64,000 nucleotides of DNA. It comes from Rhizophagus irregularis. Taxonomy: Eukaryota > Glomeromycota > Glomeromycetes > Glomerales > Glomeraceae. Shown one piece after another: positions 37,683-47,454 of this stretch. Both the position numbers and the translations under genes were made by a program. Each line of letters opens with the position of its first letter. Position 1 is the stretch's first letter. The notes beneath the pieces were generated by a model, which had not been told where the DNA came from, did no database searches, and worked only from the letters and a program-made list of their open reading frames with translations. The stretch lies in NCBI RefSeq assembly GCF_026210795.1, contig NC_089460.1, forward strand, positions 1,054,001 through 1,118,000. Reading direction: 5' to 3'.

Positions 37683-38847
37683 ATGATGGATAGTGATCAA
37701 GAATCTAGCTCCTCATCTTCCTCATCATCTTCTACCTATTCATCTTCGTCCTTGTCAGACAATGCTATTCATTTGAATCAAAATATGTATCGAACAATTA
37801 AAGTAAGTATTTTTTTATTATTTATCATTGAATTTTCCCAAATATTTACGTTTATTTATTATTTATAGAAAGAAGTTTTTATCTGAGTAGATTCTGAATT
37901 AAAGAATATATATAAGATTGATAGTGAATGTACATGGCTTGAGCAGAAAGAAACTATCATTACAAAATTACTTCCACCGCTTTATAAGTTAGTCAACAAA
38001 AAGTATAATGTTTCAAACAGTAATATCTTAAAGATGTTACATAGACATTGGCGTTCACGCCATTGTGTAAGCAATATAAAAAAGCAAGGAGACGACAAAG
38101 TGAAAATGGATAGGAGGAGATTAAAGAAGAATTCAAGAACTATGGACGTTAGTAACCATTTTATTAATATGAAGTGGGAATTTAGTTAATTTTATTTAAT
38201 TTTATAATTATTTATTATTATTAGAAAAAAAAAAGAAGAGCTCAAGCAGCAAACTATTTAATAGAAAATAATGATAAATACATTCGTAGATACCCAGAGA
38301 AAGAGCTTGTATGAATTCTTAAAGAATCTGGTTATCATTCAAAGGAGTGAGAGAAAACTGATTCTGATGAAAAAAATGATATAATTGGTGAAGAATCTGC
38401 TGTTAAAGAAAAGACAATGTCAATTCATATATATGAAACATGGTGGTGTTCTTCTGCAGTATGTACTATATATTTATGATTATTTTATTTATTTTATTTA
38501 TTAATAGTAATTATTTATTAAAATTTCAGCATTTATTACATGATCAGATTGATCCGACCGTTAAAAAACTGAGGAAAAAACCTCGAATTCTAAAAATTAA
38601 AAGAGTTCAAAGATGTAAAACAATAACAAGTATGCTTCCAGTGGATACACCAAATTGGTGTCTGACCGATGAGGCTCTTAAAAGATTTAATCATTCAACA
38701 AATGAAATTCCAATATATGATTATAATACTGATCAAGATGAAGAAAGTGACAAATATCATAACAATGAATATGAAAATAAAAAAATAAAAAATAAAAAAA
38801 ACAAAAAAAGCAAAAAAAGGGGGGCAAAAAAACATAAAAATAATTAA
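37683..38847 (+). pseudogene. Four-exon gene of unknown family with three in-frame TGA
   Basis: Exons 37683-37802, 37869-38147, 38225-38458 and 38530-38847 all join in phase 0 (317 codons) with GT..AG introns. The product starts with a Ser-rich stretch (MMDSDQESSSSSSSSSST). It has basic segments (LHRHWRSRHCVSNIKKQGDD, MDRRRLKKNSR) and a C-terminal Lys-rich tail (KNKKNKKSKKRGAKKHK) typical of nucleic-acid binding or nuclear targeting. TGA stands at 37884-37886, 38312-38314 and 38348-38350; each is one G-to-A change from Trp. I do not recognise the family. It is most likely a recently silenced member of a repeated gene or transposon family. Confidence 0.5.
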
Positions 38848-39154
38848 ATATTATGATTAAATACTTTTATTAGGTTATTCTTATCAATTGGCATTTATAC
38901 GAATTGATTAAAATAAAGTTGTATGTAAGATTAATTTGAACATTCAATTCAATTAATTTTAAAATAAAATATGTATATTTTTAATATTTTTGTCAGTTAT
39001 TTGTGATATCAGAAAAAATAAAAAAAAAATTGAAAATAAGGGGTTTTATATGAATAAACAATTATCTTTAATATTAAAATACTTTTTTTAGTAATAATTT
39101 TAATATACCTCTTTGGATTATATAATACAAATACAATAAATAAATATTTTGCAT
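38848..39154. other. AT-rich spacer
   Basis: 3' flank of the preceding gene; no feature recognised. Confidence 0.4.
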
Positions 39155-39345
39155 ATCGGTACCCGATATGTGTAAGATTGATTCAGTGTTACATATCAGT
39201 GACTAATCGTTTAGATAGGGAATCTGATTTTTGGGCATATTTAATATGTTACATATCGGATACCCGATATGTAATAAATGTCCAATATGTATCTGATTAG
39301 TCACTAATATATAGGTACCTGATATGTACCTGATAGCATCAATTT
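39155..39345. repeat. Foldback element with GATATCGG/CCGATATC words
   Basis: Contains CATATCGGTACCCGATATG and ACATATCGGATACCCGATAT (near-perfect palindromes) plus an inverted pair CAGTGACTAATC / GATTAGTCACT. Together these form a ~190-bp imperfect foldback. Confidence 0.5.
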
Positions 39346-39610
39346 TGACTAGTGATATGTCACCATTTTTTTCGTGTTGCAACTTATTCTCAATCGGCCA
39401 CCTATCATATAACTCTTATATCACCTCACTGGTACCTTTAGCCTAATATTGAACAAGAGACTCTTTTACAACAAATGTCGGCCATTACATTATGTTCCAC
39501 AATCAATTCAGAAGAAAATCTTCCTATCACTAATGGTACATTCAAACATCTATTTTCCATTTGATCTATGTTATGTAATTCCCGTTTAACAGCATAACCA
39601 AATAAAGTTA

Positions 39611-39996
39611 TATATGCTGAATTGTTTGGATTATCAAAAAAAGTTATTGATTCGGCTATTAAAGCTGATATGTACTGAGAGCTGTCTGATATGTTTAAAA
39701 CATTTTTTTATAAAGTACAAACAAAAATTGATGAAAATCAGCGAACAAATGAAGATTATATTACCTACGCCAAGAATCCAAATATTACCAAACGTAAAGG
39801 GCGTTCACCAAAAAGGTTGCAGTCGAATGTTGAAAAATCCCTCATTAAGAATAAACATGTATTAAGAAATAGCTTACAGATCAATGTTTATAATGATGAA
39901 AATGCAGAAAATGTAGAGGGTAGCAGCAAAGGGTGTAGATGTGAAAGATGCAAACAGTACGGACATTATATTACAACTTGCCCTTCAGTGTCTTAA
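39611..39996 (+). pseudogene. C-terminal fragment of a MULE/FAR1-like transposase
   Basis: Reads YAELFGLSKKVIDSAIKADM, then TGA (CGA-to-TGA), then ELSDMFKTFFYKVQTKIDEN. It continues to NITKRKGRSPKRLQSN and ends in a zinc knuckle CRCERCKQYGHYITTCPS (C-x2-C-x4-H-x4-C). A basic KGRSPKR linker followed by a CCHC knuckle is the usual tail of MULE/FAR1-type transposases. Upstream sequence from ~39450 has scraps of the same frame. Truncated and dead. Confidence 0.5.
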
Positions 39997-40340
39997 GGTA
40001 CATTATTCATTGAGTTTGTTAGTTTGTTGTGTTTGTTGTGATAACGTTTGTTAATTTTGTCATTTTTACTATTTTTGTTAGGATCGTTAGGACGTTAGGC
40101 GTTATTAAAATAGGTTGTTAGAATCATTATATCAATAGGTTCGTTAGGATTTAACTCCAAATAAATAGAACCTTATTCTACTGCTATTTTAGATATGTTA
40201 AATATCCTAAAGTTGAACTTATAAAAGTGTTCATTAGAGTTCGTTAAAGTTCGTTAAATTTCAAAGTATTTTAAGTATTTTAAAGTTCTTTAGATTTTCA
40301 TCGGAGTTATAATTTTTTGATGATTTTATTAATGAGCGTC
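39997..40340. other. Spacer with CGTTAGGA/GTTCGTTA repeats
   Basis: Holds loose repeats of GTTAGGATCGTTAGG and GTTCGTTAAAGTTCGTTAAA type; no gene. Confidence 0.4.
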
Positions 40341-41562
40341 CTTATCCTAGACCCCCGGTTCAGGTTTCTTATTCTAGACCCCGGGGTTCAGGCTTCTTAT
40401 CCTAGACCCTTCTTAAATATGATTGGTTTAATCAGCCACTGAAATCCATTGGACAAGACTTATTTTTGCATAACATTTATCTTAGAAAATTTTTCACGAT
40501 GTTACTGTATACACGCGTAACAACCATAACATTCATCTTAGAAAAATTTTCATAAATTTTTTTATAATATATACATTAATACGCGCGTAACATTTTTATC
40601 AGCATAAATTTTTTTTTATAATATATACATTATAAATACGCGCGTAACATTTTTATCTTAGAAATTTTCATAAATTTTTTTATAATACTTATACGCTAAT
40701 ACGCGCATAACATTTATAGAAATTTTTCGAGATTTTTAAATTAATTTTTTTATTAAAGCAATATTTCACAACGAGATACGAAGTATGAGCATTTTTCTTG
40801 GAATATTTTATGACAAAAAATTAAACTAAACCAAATATTAGAAGTGTTTATCAAATATTTGACAACTGGATAAAGAATTATCTATTATATTATTATTTAT
40901 TCTCTCCTTACAAAATAATCTTGTATTAAAAAAAATACCATTATTACTTATTAAAGTGAAAATATTTCACAAATTTCCATTGAAATTTTGTAAATACGAG
41001 TATTCAAACAATTTTATTTTCAACATACCAACCAAAGCCAATTAATTTAATCAGAATGCTAAAATTATACCATGAAAATCTACAAAAAGCACGTACATGT
41101 TAGTAAAATCACAAACTTTAGTTGAAAAAAGTTTCAAACAATACATACCGTAATAATTTAATCCAAAACTCAAAGAAACCAGAATAAACTTACCTATTGC
41201 AAGTGTTAAAGCGTAATTATTAGAGAAAGAACACTTTGTATTTATTAGATTTAAAATTTTTGATAAAAAAAATTTTTTATTGTTCTAATAAACACTATTA
41301 TGAAAATAATGGTAATAAAAAAATATTTATTATAAAAAAAAAGAAAAATAATTTGTGTAGAAAAAAATAATATGAAGAAAAAAACCAAATGAAAGAGCAG
41401 GTAAGAGAGAGAGTGAGCGTAGCGTTTATTTCGTGTGAAAAAAAAAATGGTGGTAAATAAACAAATGAGGCTGATAATGATCGGCTGTCATAAGTCTCAA
41501 GATAAGTGTCTGGACACGAGTCAGGATAAGAAAAAACCCTAAACCCCCCGGTCTAGGTTAAG
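40341..41562. mobile_element. Possible non-autonomous element with ACGCGCGTAAC repeats
   Basis: Left end CTTATCCTAGACCCCCGG matches the inverted right end (CTTAACCTAGACCGGGGGGT read on the other strand). The left end is tripled in tandem (40341-40410). Inside are four ~60-bp repeats with a CpG-rich core ACGCGCGTAAC followed by ATTTTTATCTTAGAAATTTT (40475-40720). No transposase and no clear target duplication. Boundaries are tentative. Confidence 0.4.
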
Positions 41563-41694
41563 TTTTCTCTTTATTAATTTATTTGTCAGGTTTAAATCGC
41601 GTTTTTGTATTGTCACGTGATTTACATTAATCACGTGATCCGTGTTTCGCACACTAGTGTACAAATAGAAATAATCTAATTAGTATTATATAAA

Positions 41695-42020
41695 TATCTT
41701 AGCTTCTAGTTATTCAATTTGAACAAACTTTTTTTGTTTTGTAAAGCTAGATTTATAGAACTAAATGAGTGCTATAAATTAAAAAAAGTTTATTAAAATT
41801 GGATCACTAGAAGTCAAGATAATTGCATTATAATAATTATTATAATGTAAATACAAATATCTTAGCTTCTAGTGATTCAATTTGAACAAACTTTTTTTTG
41901 TTTTGTAAAGCTAGATTTGTAGAGCTACATAAGAGCTATAAATTAAAAAAAGTTTATTAAAATTGGATCACTAGAAGTCAAGATAATTGCATTATAATAA
42001 TTATATAAAAATAATTAAAT
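41695..42020. repeat. Two tandem palindromic units (foldback family A)
   Basis: Two ~165-bp direct copies (from ~41695 and ~41866). Each folds back: TATCTTAGCTTCTAGTGATT at the left pairs with AATTGGATCACTAGAAGTCA...AGATA at the right. The centre is AGAGCTACATAAGAGCTAT. A third, more diverged member lies in 54638-54958. Confidence 0.7.
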
Positions 42021-42122
42021 TATTTACATTTATATTTAGATATATAAATGTCACGTGATATATATAGAATTTTGCATCACTTCAGCCATGGAGCTCACCA
42101 TACCCTATTTGCAATGGAAAAC

Positions 42123-42215
42123 ATGGGAATTATGGATTACATAGCTCGTGGTATTGCAAAAATGGGAATTATGAATTACATAGCTCGTGGTATTGCAAAA
42201 ATGGGAATTAATTCC
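42123..42215 (+). repeat. 39-bp repeat in frame
   Basis: Two full copies and a partial one, starting at 42123, 42162 and 42201, coding MGIMDYIARGIAK-type 13-residue units in an open frame 42048-42233. No known domain. Confidence 0.5.
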
Positions 42216-42496
42216 CTTATAATCCTAAATTAGCGAAATTGTATTTCCAGAATAAGTTGAAATATTATCTTACCTGCAATACTTCAAGCAATAAAATCAA
42301 GTTCACAATTGTGGCTTAGACCGGATATGTGGACTGATCACCTGAAATGCGCAGTATAATATCAGACACCTATCAGCTGAATCATGATTATGTAATATAT
42401 ACGTCAGGTTGATGTTATATTTATCATATAAAATAGAAAATTTTATTTCTTAAAAGTATTTCTACAGATCTATTATCAAAAAATATCCTGTAAAAA

Positions 42497-42674
42497 ATGG
42501 AAGCAACTATTTATACTTTTGATGCCAATGGTATCCCTACTGATCCCCAAGTTCTCACAATCTATAACGGTTTGAGTAGAGTCCAAAGAGCTAGGTATAT
42601 TACTATCACTAATGATCAGTTAAGAAGCGATATTTTGTATGCAATTGCAGAAGAAAAGAAAAAACCGGTATGTT
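42497..42674 (+). pseudogene. Single-exon fragment of an unknown gene
   Basis: MEATIYTFDANGIPTDPQVL... reads as a soluble protein start and runs to a good donor (CCG then GTATGT) at 42669. A possible continuation (WDNYKPKQDIILYQLYNLN) lies near 42868-42970 but does not join cleanly. Codon composition looks protein-like against AT-rich flanks. Function unknown. Confidence 0.35.
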
Positions 42675-42685
42675 TGCTTAGATAA

Positions 42686-43486
42686 TGTACATTTGCCTTT
42701 AAACTTTTTACTGAGATTTATTATAAATGATAGTGGTGGCGTCGCTTAATTAATTTATTTCGTTAGCGACATTATCTCAATCTTGTTTATACTGTAATTA
42801 ATTTACATTCTGTCATTGGTTTTAATGTATAAAGCCATTTTTAAAGACAAGACAGTGATCAAGATTTTATTAAATGCTGGGACAATTACAAGCCTAAACA
42901 AGATATTATCCTTTACCAATTATATAATCTAAATTGTGATCATATTAATAATAGTAATAACAGAAAGATTGTTTAATAAGTTTCAAAACATATTATTTAT
43001 CATTATTCCAATCATTATTGGGATAGTGTTGGCGGTAGTGGGAGCTGAAAAGCTTAACTTGAACATTGCTAATAAATACCTCAATTTCTTTTGTAAGAAT
43101 TGGAATATTATTTGCGGAAAGTTCTATATATTATTTTAGTGTAATCCGTTAATAATAATGATGGTGAGGTTAGATCTTGAAAGATGCCATTGCCTACGTT
43201 TACTCAATGTTGTCTATTTTCCATATCTCAAGCATTTTAAGACTGTCCCATACTATGTTTCATTTCGCTCTGAAGTGATGTAATAATTCTACTGATTGAT
43301 TCAAAATCAGTTGCAATTTAAGTAAAATTATTATGGTAAACCTATTTGACTTTGTTATATTTTCCAGACATATTATTAATTATGAAGATGATATTTTGTA
43401 CTTCCGTTACATAGTTAGCAATTTTTGTGGTAAGATCATTATTAATTTTTAGTTCTGATCTTGCTGATTTGTTCAGCGATAGTTTA
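42686..43486. other. Degraded gene remnants
   Basis: Mixed-frame coding-like scraps (see 42868-42970) and AT-rich filler; nothing identifiable. Confidence 0.3.
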
Positions 43487-44297
43487 GTGCAGAACCTCTA
43501 TACTCAACTACTTATGTATAGTAACAATTGATTGATTATAAATTTCTAAAAAAAAAATTTTTTATATTAAAGTAAAAAATTTAACCGATAATTTTTATAG
43601 ATATGATCATTAGCTTTAAAAATTATCGGTTATTTTTTTTCTAAATTAAATTTTGGCTAAGTTTTAGCTGTTTAAAAATCTGTAATTTAAATATACTGAC
43701 AAAATTTAGTTAAAATTGAGACTAGTCTAATTTTTGCATTACAGATCTTTTTTAGCCACATTTAATGTAATATTAATTATTATTTTACTTCAGATTTTTT
43801 TTTCAATATGCTAAGAAGAAAAAAAAGTTCTAATATTGCAAAAAAAAAAAATTAATAAACAAAATTATTTAAGTATAGGTTAATTTAATGTTATAAATAA
43901 TGATATTTAAAAGACAGTTCAGATGATAAATTTATAAACAAAAGAATTCAAAAATTAAGTAATTTTACTTTAATTTAATCAAAAAATGCATATAATAAAA
44001 TATAAATCTCATTATCATGTACCTGATTCATCAATCATCAGTTTATAATGAAATACAATAAACAAATATATTATATAAATTTTTATATCATATAATTAAT
44101 AAAATCCTAATTTCTGATTGGCTAATATATGTATCACGTGATGCTTACATAATCTAAAAAATCGAGACTTTTTTTTTATTTTTTAAATAAATTCCTTTTA
44201 ACAAATAGAGTTTAATTCTTTTTATAAAATTAAAATTCAATCATAGAATCAAATTTTATTTAAATTTTTTTAAGTTCCTATTATAGAGGTTCTGCAC
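43487..44297. mobile_element. MITE with GTGCAGAACCTCTATA ends
   Basis: Exact 16-bp inverted ends GTGCAGAACCTCTATA (43487-43502) and TATAGAGGTTCTGCAC (44282-44297). The AT-rich interior includes a strong hairpin (TTAACCGATAATTTTTATAG ... AAAATTATCGGTTA near 43580-43630). CAGAACCTCTATA-type ends are typical of mariner-like elements, but a TA duplication is not clear. Confidence 0.5.
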
Positions 44298-44704
44298 CGT
44301 AGTGTTGATTCTAATTTCATGAGAGTTTGTTTCATCAGCTTTACGTCCCACTATATGGTGATGAATTTTATACATAAGTGGATATTTTTAGAGATTGTGG
44401 TATTCCTAAATCTGATTACCTGAAATGCGCAGAAGATATTCGGTAAAATTTTTGCTGAGTCTTTCATCAGGTTGTTTCTTTTTTCTAAACCCGTATCATA
44501 TATTGCAGGTAGATCCCATATTTCTATTGGCTAGAAGTGAGAAAAGTCTTCACAGTTATTATATGATATAGCATATATTACAAGTTATAGTAAAACTCAC
44601 AATTTATTTTCACATGTATTTTTTTTACACATATTCCCCTATGATGTAATAATAACCGATCATAAATAAAAAGAGAAAATTATTTTTTTACTAATTGCTT
44701 ATTT
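44298..44704. other. Spacer holding a segment duplicated at ~45966
   Basis: 44510-44590 (GATCCCATATTTCTATTGGC...) is a diverged direct copy of 45966-46050 (GATCCTGCTTCTATTGGTTG...), so the two flanks of the next element share ancestry. Confidence 0.4.
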
Positions 44705-45905
44705 ATTATACCTAAAGCTTCGCATGAGCCGAGCCGGCTCATGAGCTGGCTCGAGCTTTTCAAGCTGAGCTAAACTGAGTCATGATTAAATTGGCTCAGT
44801 GGCTGTGAGCCAGCTCGAAAAAGAAATTGAGCTGGTAATAGGCTTGGCTCAAAAAGCCTGCCGAATAAGCTCAGCTCAAAAGGCTTGAGCTGACTTGTAA
44901 GTTATCATACAAAAAACGTTGCGAAACATTTTTGTATTATAATATATTAAAAAAACGTTTTGCAACATTTTTTTCGATATTCTAATAAAAAACGGTGCGA
45001 AACGTTTTTTTGTAATAATATATTTAAGAAAAAACGTTTTGCAATGTTTTTTTTCAATATTTTAATAAAAAACATTGCGAAAACGTTTTTTCAAAATATT
45101 ATATTTAAAAAAAACATTTCGCAACATTTTTTTTGATATTTTTAATAAAAAAATGTTGCGAAAACATTTTTTATTAATAATATATTTAAAAAAATGTTTC
45201 GCAACGTTTTTTTTGATATTTTAATGAAAATGTTGTGAAATGTTTTTTTCAAAGTATTATATTAAAAAAATGTTTCGCAACATTTTTTTTTAATGTTTTA
45301 ATTAAAAACCAGCGTGAAACATTTTTTCGTAATAATATATTTAAGAAAAAAACATTTCGTAACATTTTTTTCAATATTTTAATAAAAAACGTTGCAAAAA
45401 CGTTTTTTCAAAGTATTATATTTAAAAAAACGTTTTGCAACGTTTTTTTTCAATGTTTTAATAAAAACGTTGCGAAAACATTTTTTTCAAAGTATTATGT
45501 TAAAAAAAAATGTTTCGCAACATTTTTTTCGATGTTTTAATTAAAAACGTTGTGAAAACGTTTTTTTCAAATATTATATTAAAAAAAATGTTTTGCAACA
45601 TTTTTTTCGATGTTTTAATTAAAAAATGTTGTGAAAATGTTTTTCTTAATAATATATTTAAAAAAAAATGTTTCGCAACATTTTTTTTCAATGTTTTAAT
45701 AAAAAACGTTGCGAAACGTTTTTCTGAAGATAAAGCTTCGCTTCAGCTTAGGCGAGCCAGATTTTTAATGGCTTGGCTTAGTTCACTTTAGTTCGAGCCA
45801 AAATTTTTTATGGCTCGGCTCATTCTGGCTCAGGTCAGAATTTTTTTTCGAGCTGGTTAAGCTTGGATGCGTGCTCGCCCCTGCCAGCTCAAGTACGAAC
45901 TTTAA
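44705..45905. mobile_element. Non-autonomous element: GAGCCGAGC ends around an AACGTT array
   Basis: GC-rich flanks (ATGAGCCGAGCCGGCTCATG, GAGCTGGCTCGAGC at left; GGCTCGGCTCATTCTGGCTC, TCGAGCTGGTTAAGC at right) are imperfectly inverted. They surround ~44910-45725, an array of alternating inverted units AAAACGTTGCGAAACG and CGTTTTGCAACGTTTT with TAATATATTTAA spacers, ~125 bp per dimer. Units differ almost only by CG versus TG/CA. Long Phe/Lys/Asn-rich frames here are repeat translations. Confidence 0.6.
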
Positions 45906-47454
45906 TTATACTATATAAAATGATAAGCGAAAAGTGTATTACATACGACGAATATGATTAATCGATAGATCCTGCTTCTATTGGTTGCAAGTAAGAAGAA
46001 TCTTCATGATTATTATATAATATGATATACTACTATATTTTCTTAGTTCTTACCCAACTTATCAATTCAACCCTTACCATAGCATCGTAATTATAAATAG
46101 GCTATCATAGATTTTTTTTCCACCTTAATGGCATTTCAGAAATTGATCACATTACTTCTAATGTGTTTGGGTTATAGAGTAGTTTCCCATCTTTTTTCTA
46201 AACCTTTTCAAAGAGCTAAACCTTGTTTGGTTTGCAAAATGAGAATTATAAATTCATATACGATATTCCAATGTGGTCATACTTTTCACATTAGTTGTTG
46301 CAATTAGAGCTCCAAATGGATCAGATTAGATCAGATAATTGACTTGACTTGACCTAAGGCAAGTTATGACCCAACTTGAATATCACAGGTCAGTTCAGAT
46401 ACCCGATCTGATCTGTTAACCCGATATATTTTAGGTCAAAAAAACGTTTTAGCATTTTTTATATATCAAATTATAAGAAAAAATGCTGAACGTTTTTTTT
46501 TTTACAATTATTTTATGGAAAAGTATGTGGCACCAAAATGTATTTTTTTTGTTTCTTCTAATGAAAAATGCCAGACCTGACATTTTTAAATTAAAGAAAC
46601 TTTTTTTTATTTTTTTAAATGAAAAAACGTCAGGTTTGACGTTTTTTAATTAAAAAAACGATTTTTTTTTGTTTCTTTTATTTCTTTTAATAAAAAATGT
46701 CAGGTTTGACATTTTTTAATAAAAAAACATTTTTTTTGTTTCTTTTAATGAAAAAACGTTGAACTTGATGTTTTTTAATTAAAGAAACATTTTTTTTTGT
46801 TTTTTTTAATGAAAAAATGTCAAACCTAACATTTTTTAATTAAAAAAACTTTTTTTTTGTTTTTTTTTAATGAAAAAATGTTAAACCTGACATTTTTTAT
46901 TAAAGAAATATTTTTTTATTTCTTTTAATAAAAAACGGCAGGTTCAACATTTTTTTAATTAAAAAAACAATTTTTTTTATTTCTTTTAATAAAAAATGTC
47001 AGGTTTGACATTTTTTAATTAAAGAAAACAATTTTTTTTGTTTCTTTTAATAAAAAATGTCAGGTTCAACGTTTTTTAATTAAAGAAACGATTTTTTTTA
47101 TTTCTTTTAATAAAAAACGTAAGGTTCAACATTTTTTAATTAAAGAAATGACTTTTTTTGTTTCTTTTAATAAAAAATATCAGGTTCAACATTTTTTAAT
47201 TAAAAAAATGATTTTTTTTTTTTTTAAAAACTTTATTATAGATGCAATCATGTCCTATTATAATCACGCTTACTTACATATATAAATTTACAAAATATAA
47301 GATAAACAAATATATATAAGAATTAAGCATTATGAAACAAGACTACTTTTTAAAAAGAACAAGTCGACCTGTCGCTATAAACGATCGCGTCGTTGTTCGC
47401 CAGTGATGTGACTTCAAATTCAAAGGTGACTGTCATGATCTACCTAAAATTTGC

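Noticed and set aside
41531-41550. Telomere-like CCCTAAACCCCCC
   Set aside because: Only one copy, inside a putative transposon end; no tandem telomere array.
45235-45791. Overlapping Phe/Lys/Asn-rich frames on both strands
   Set aside because: Both strands are open because the inverted-unit array avoids stops by chance; the composition is that of the repeat.
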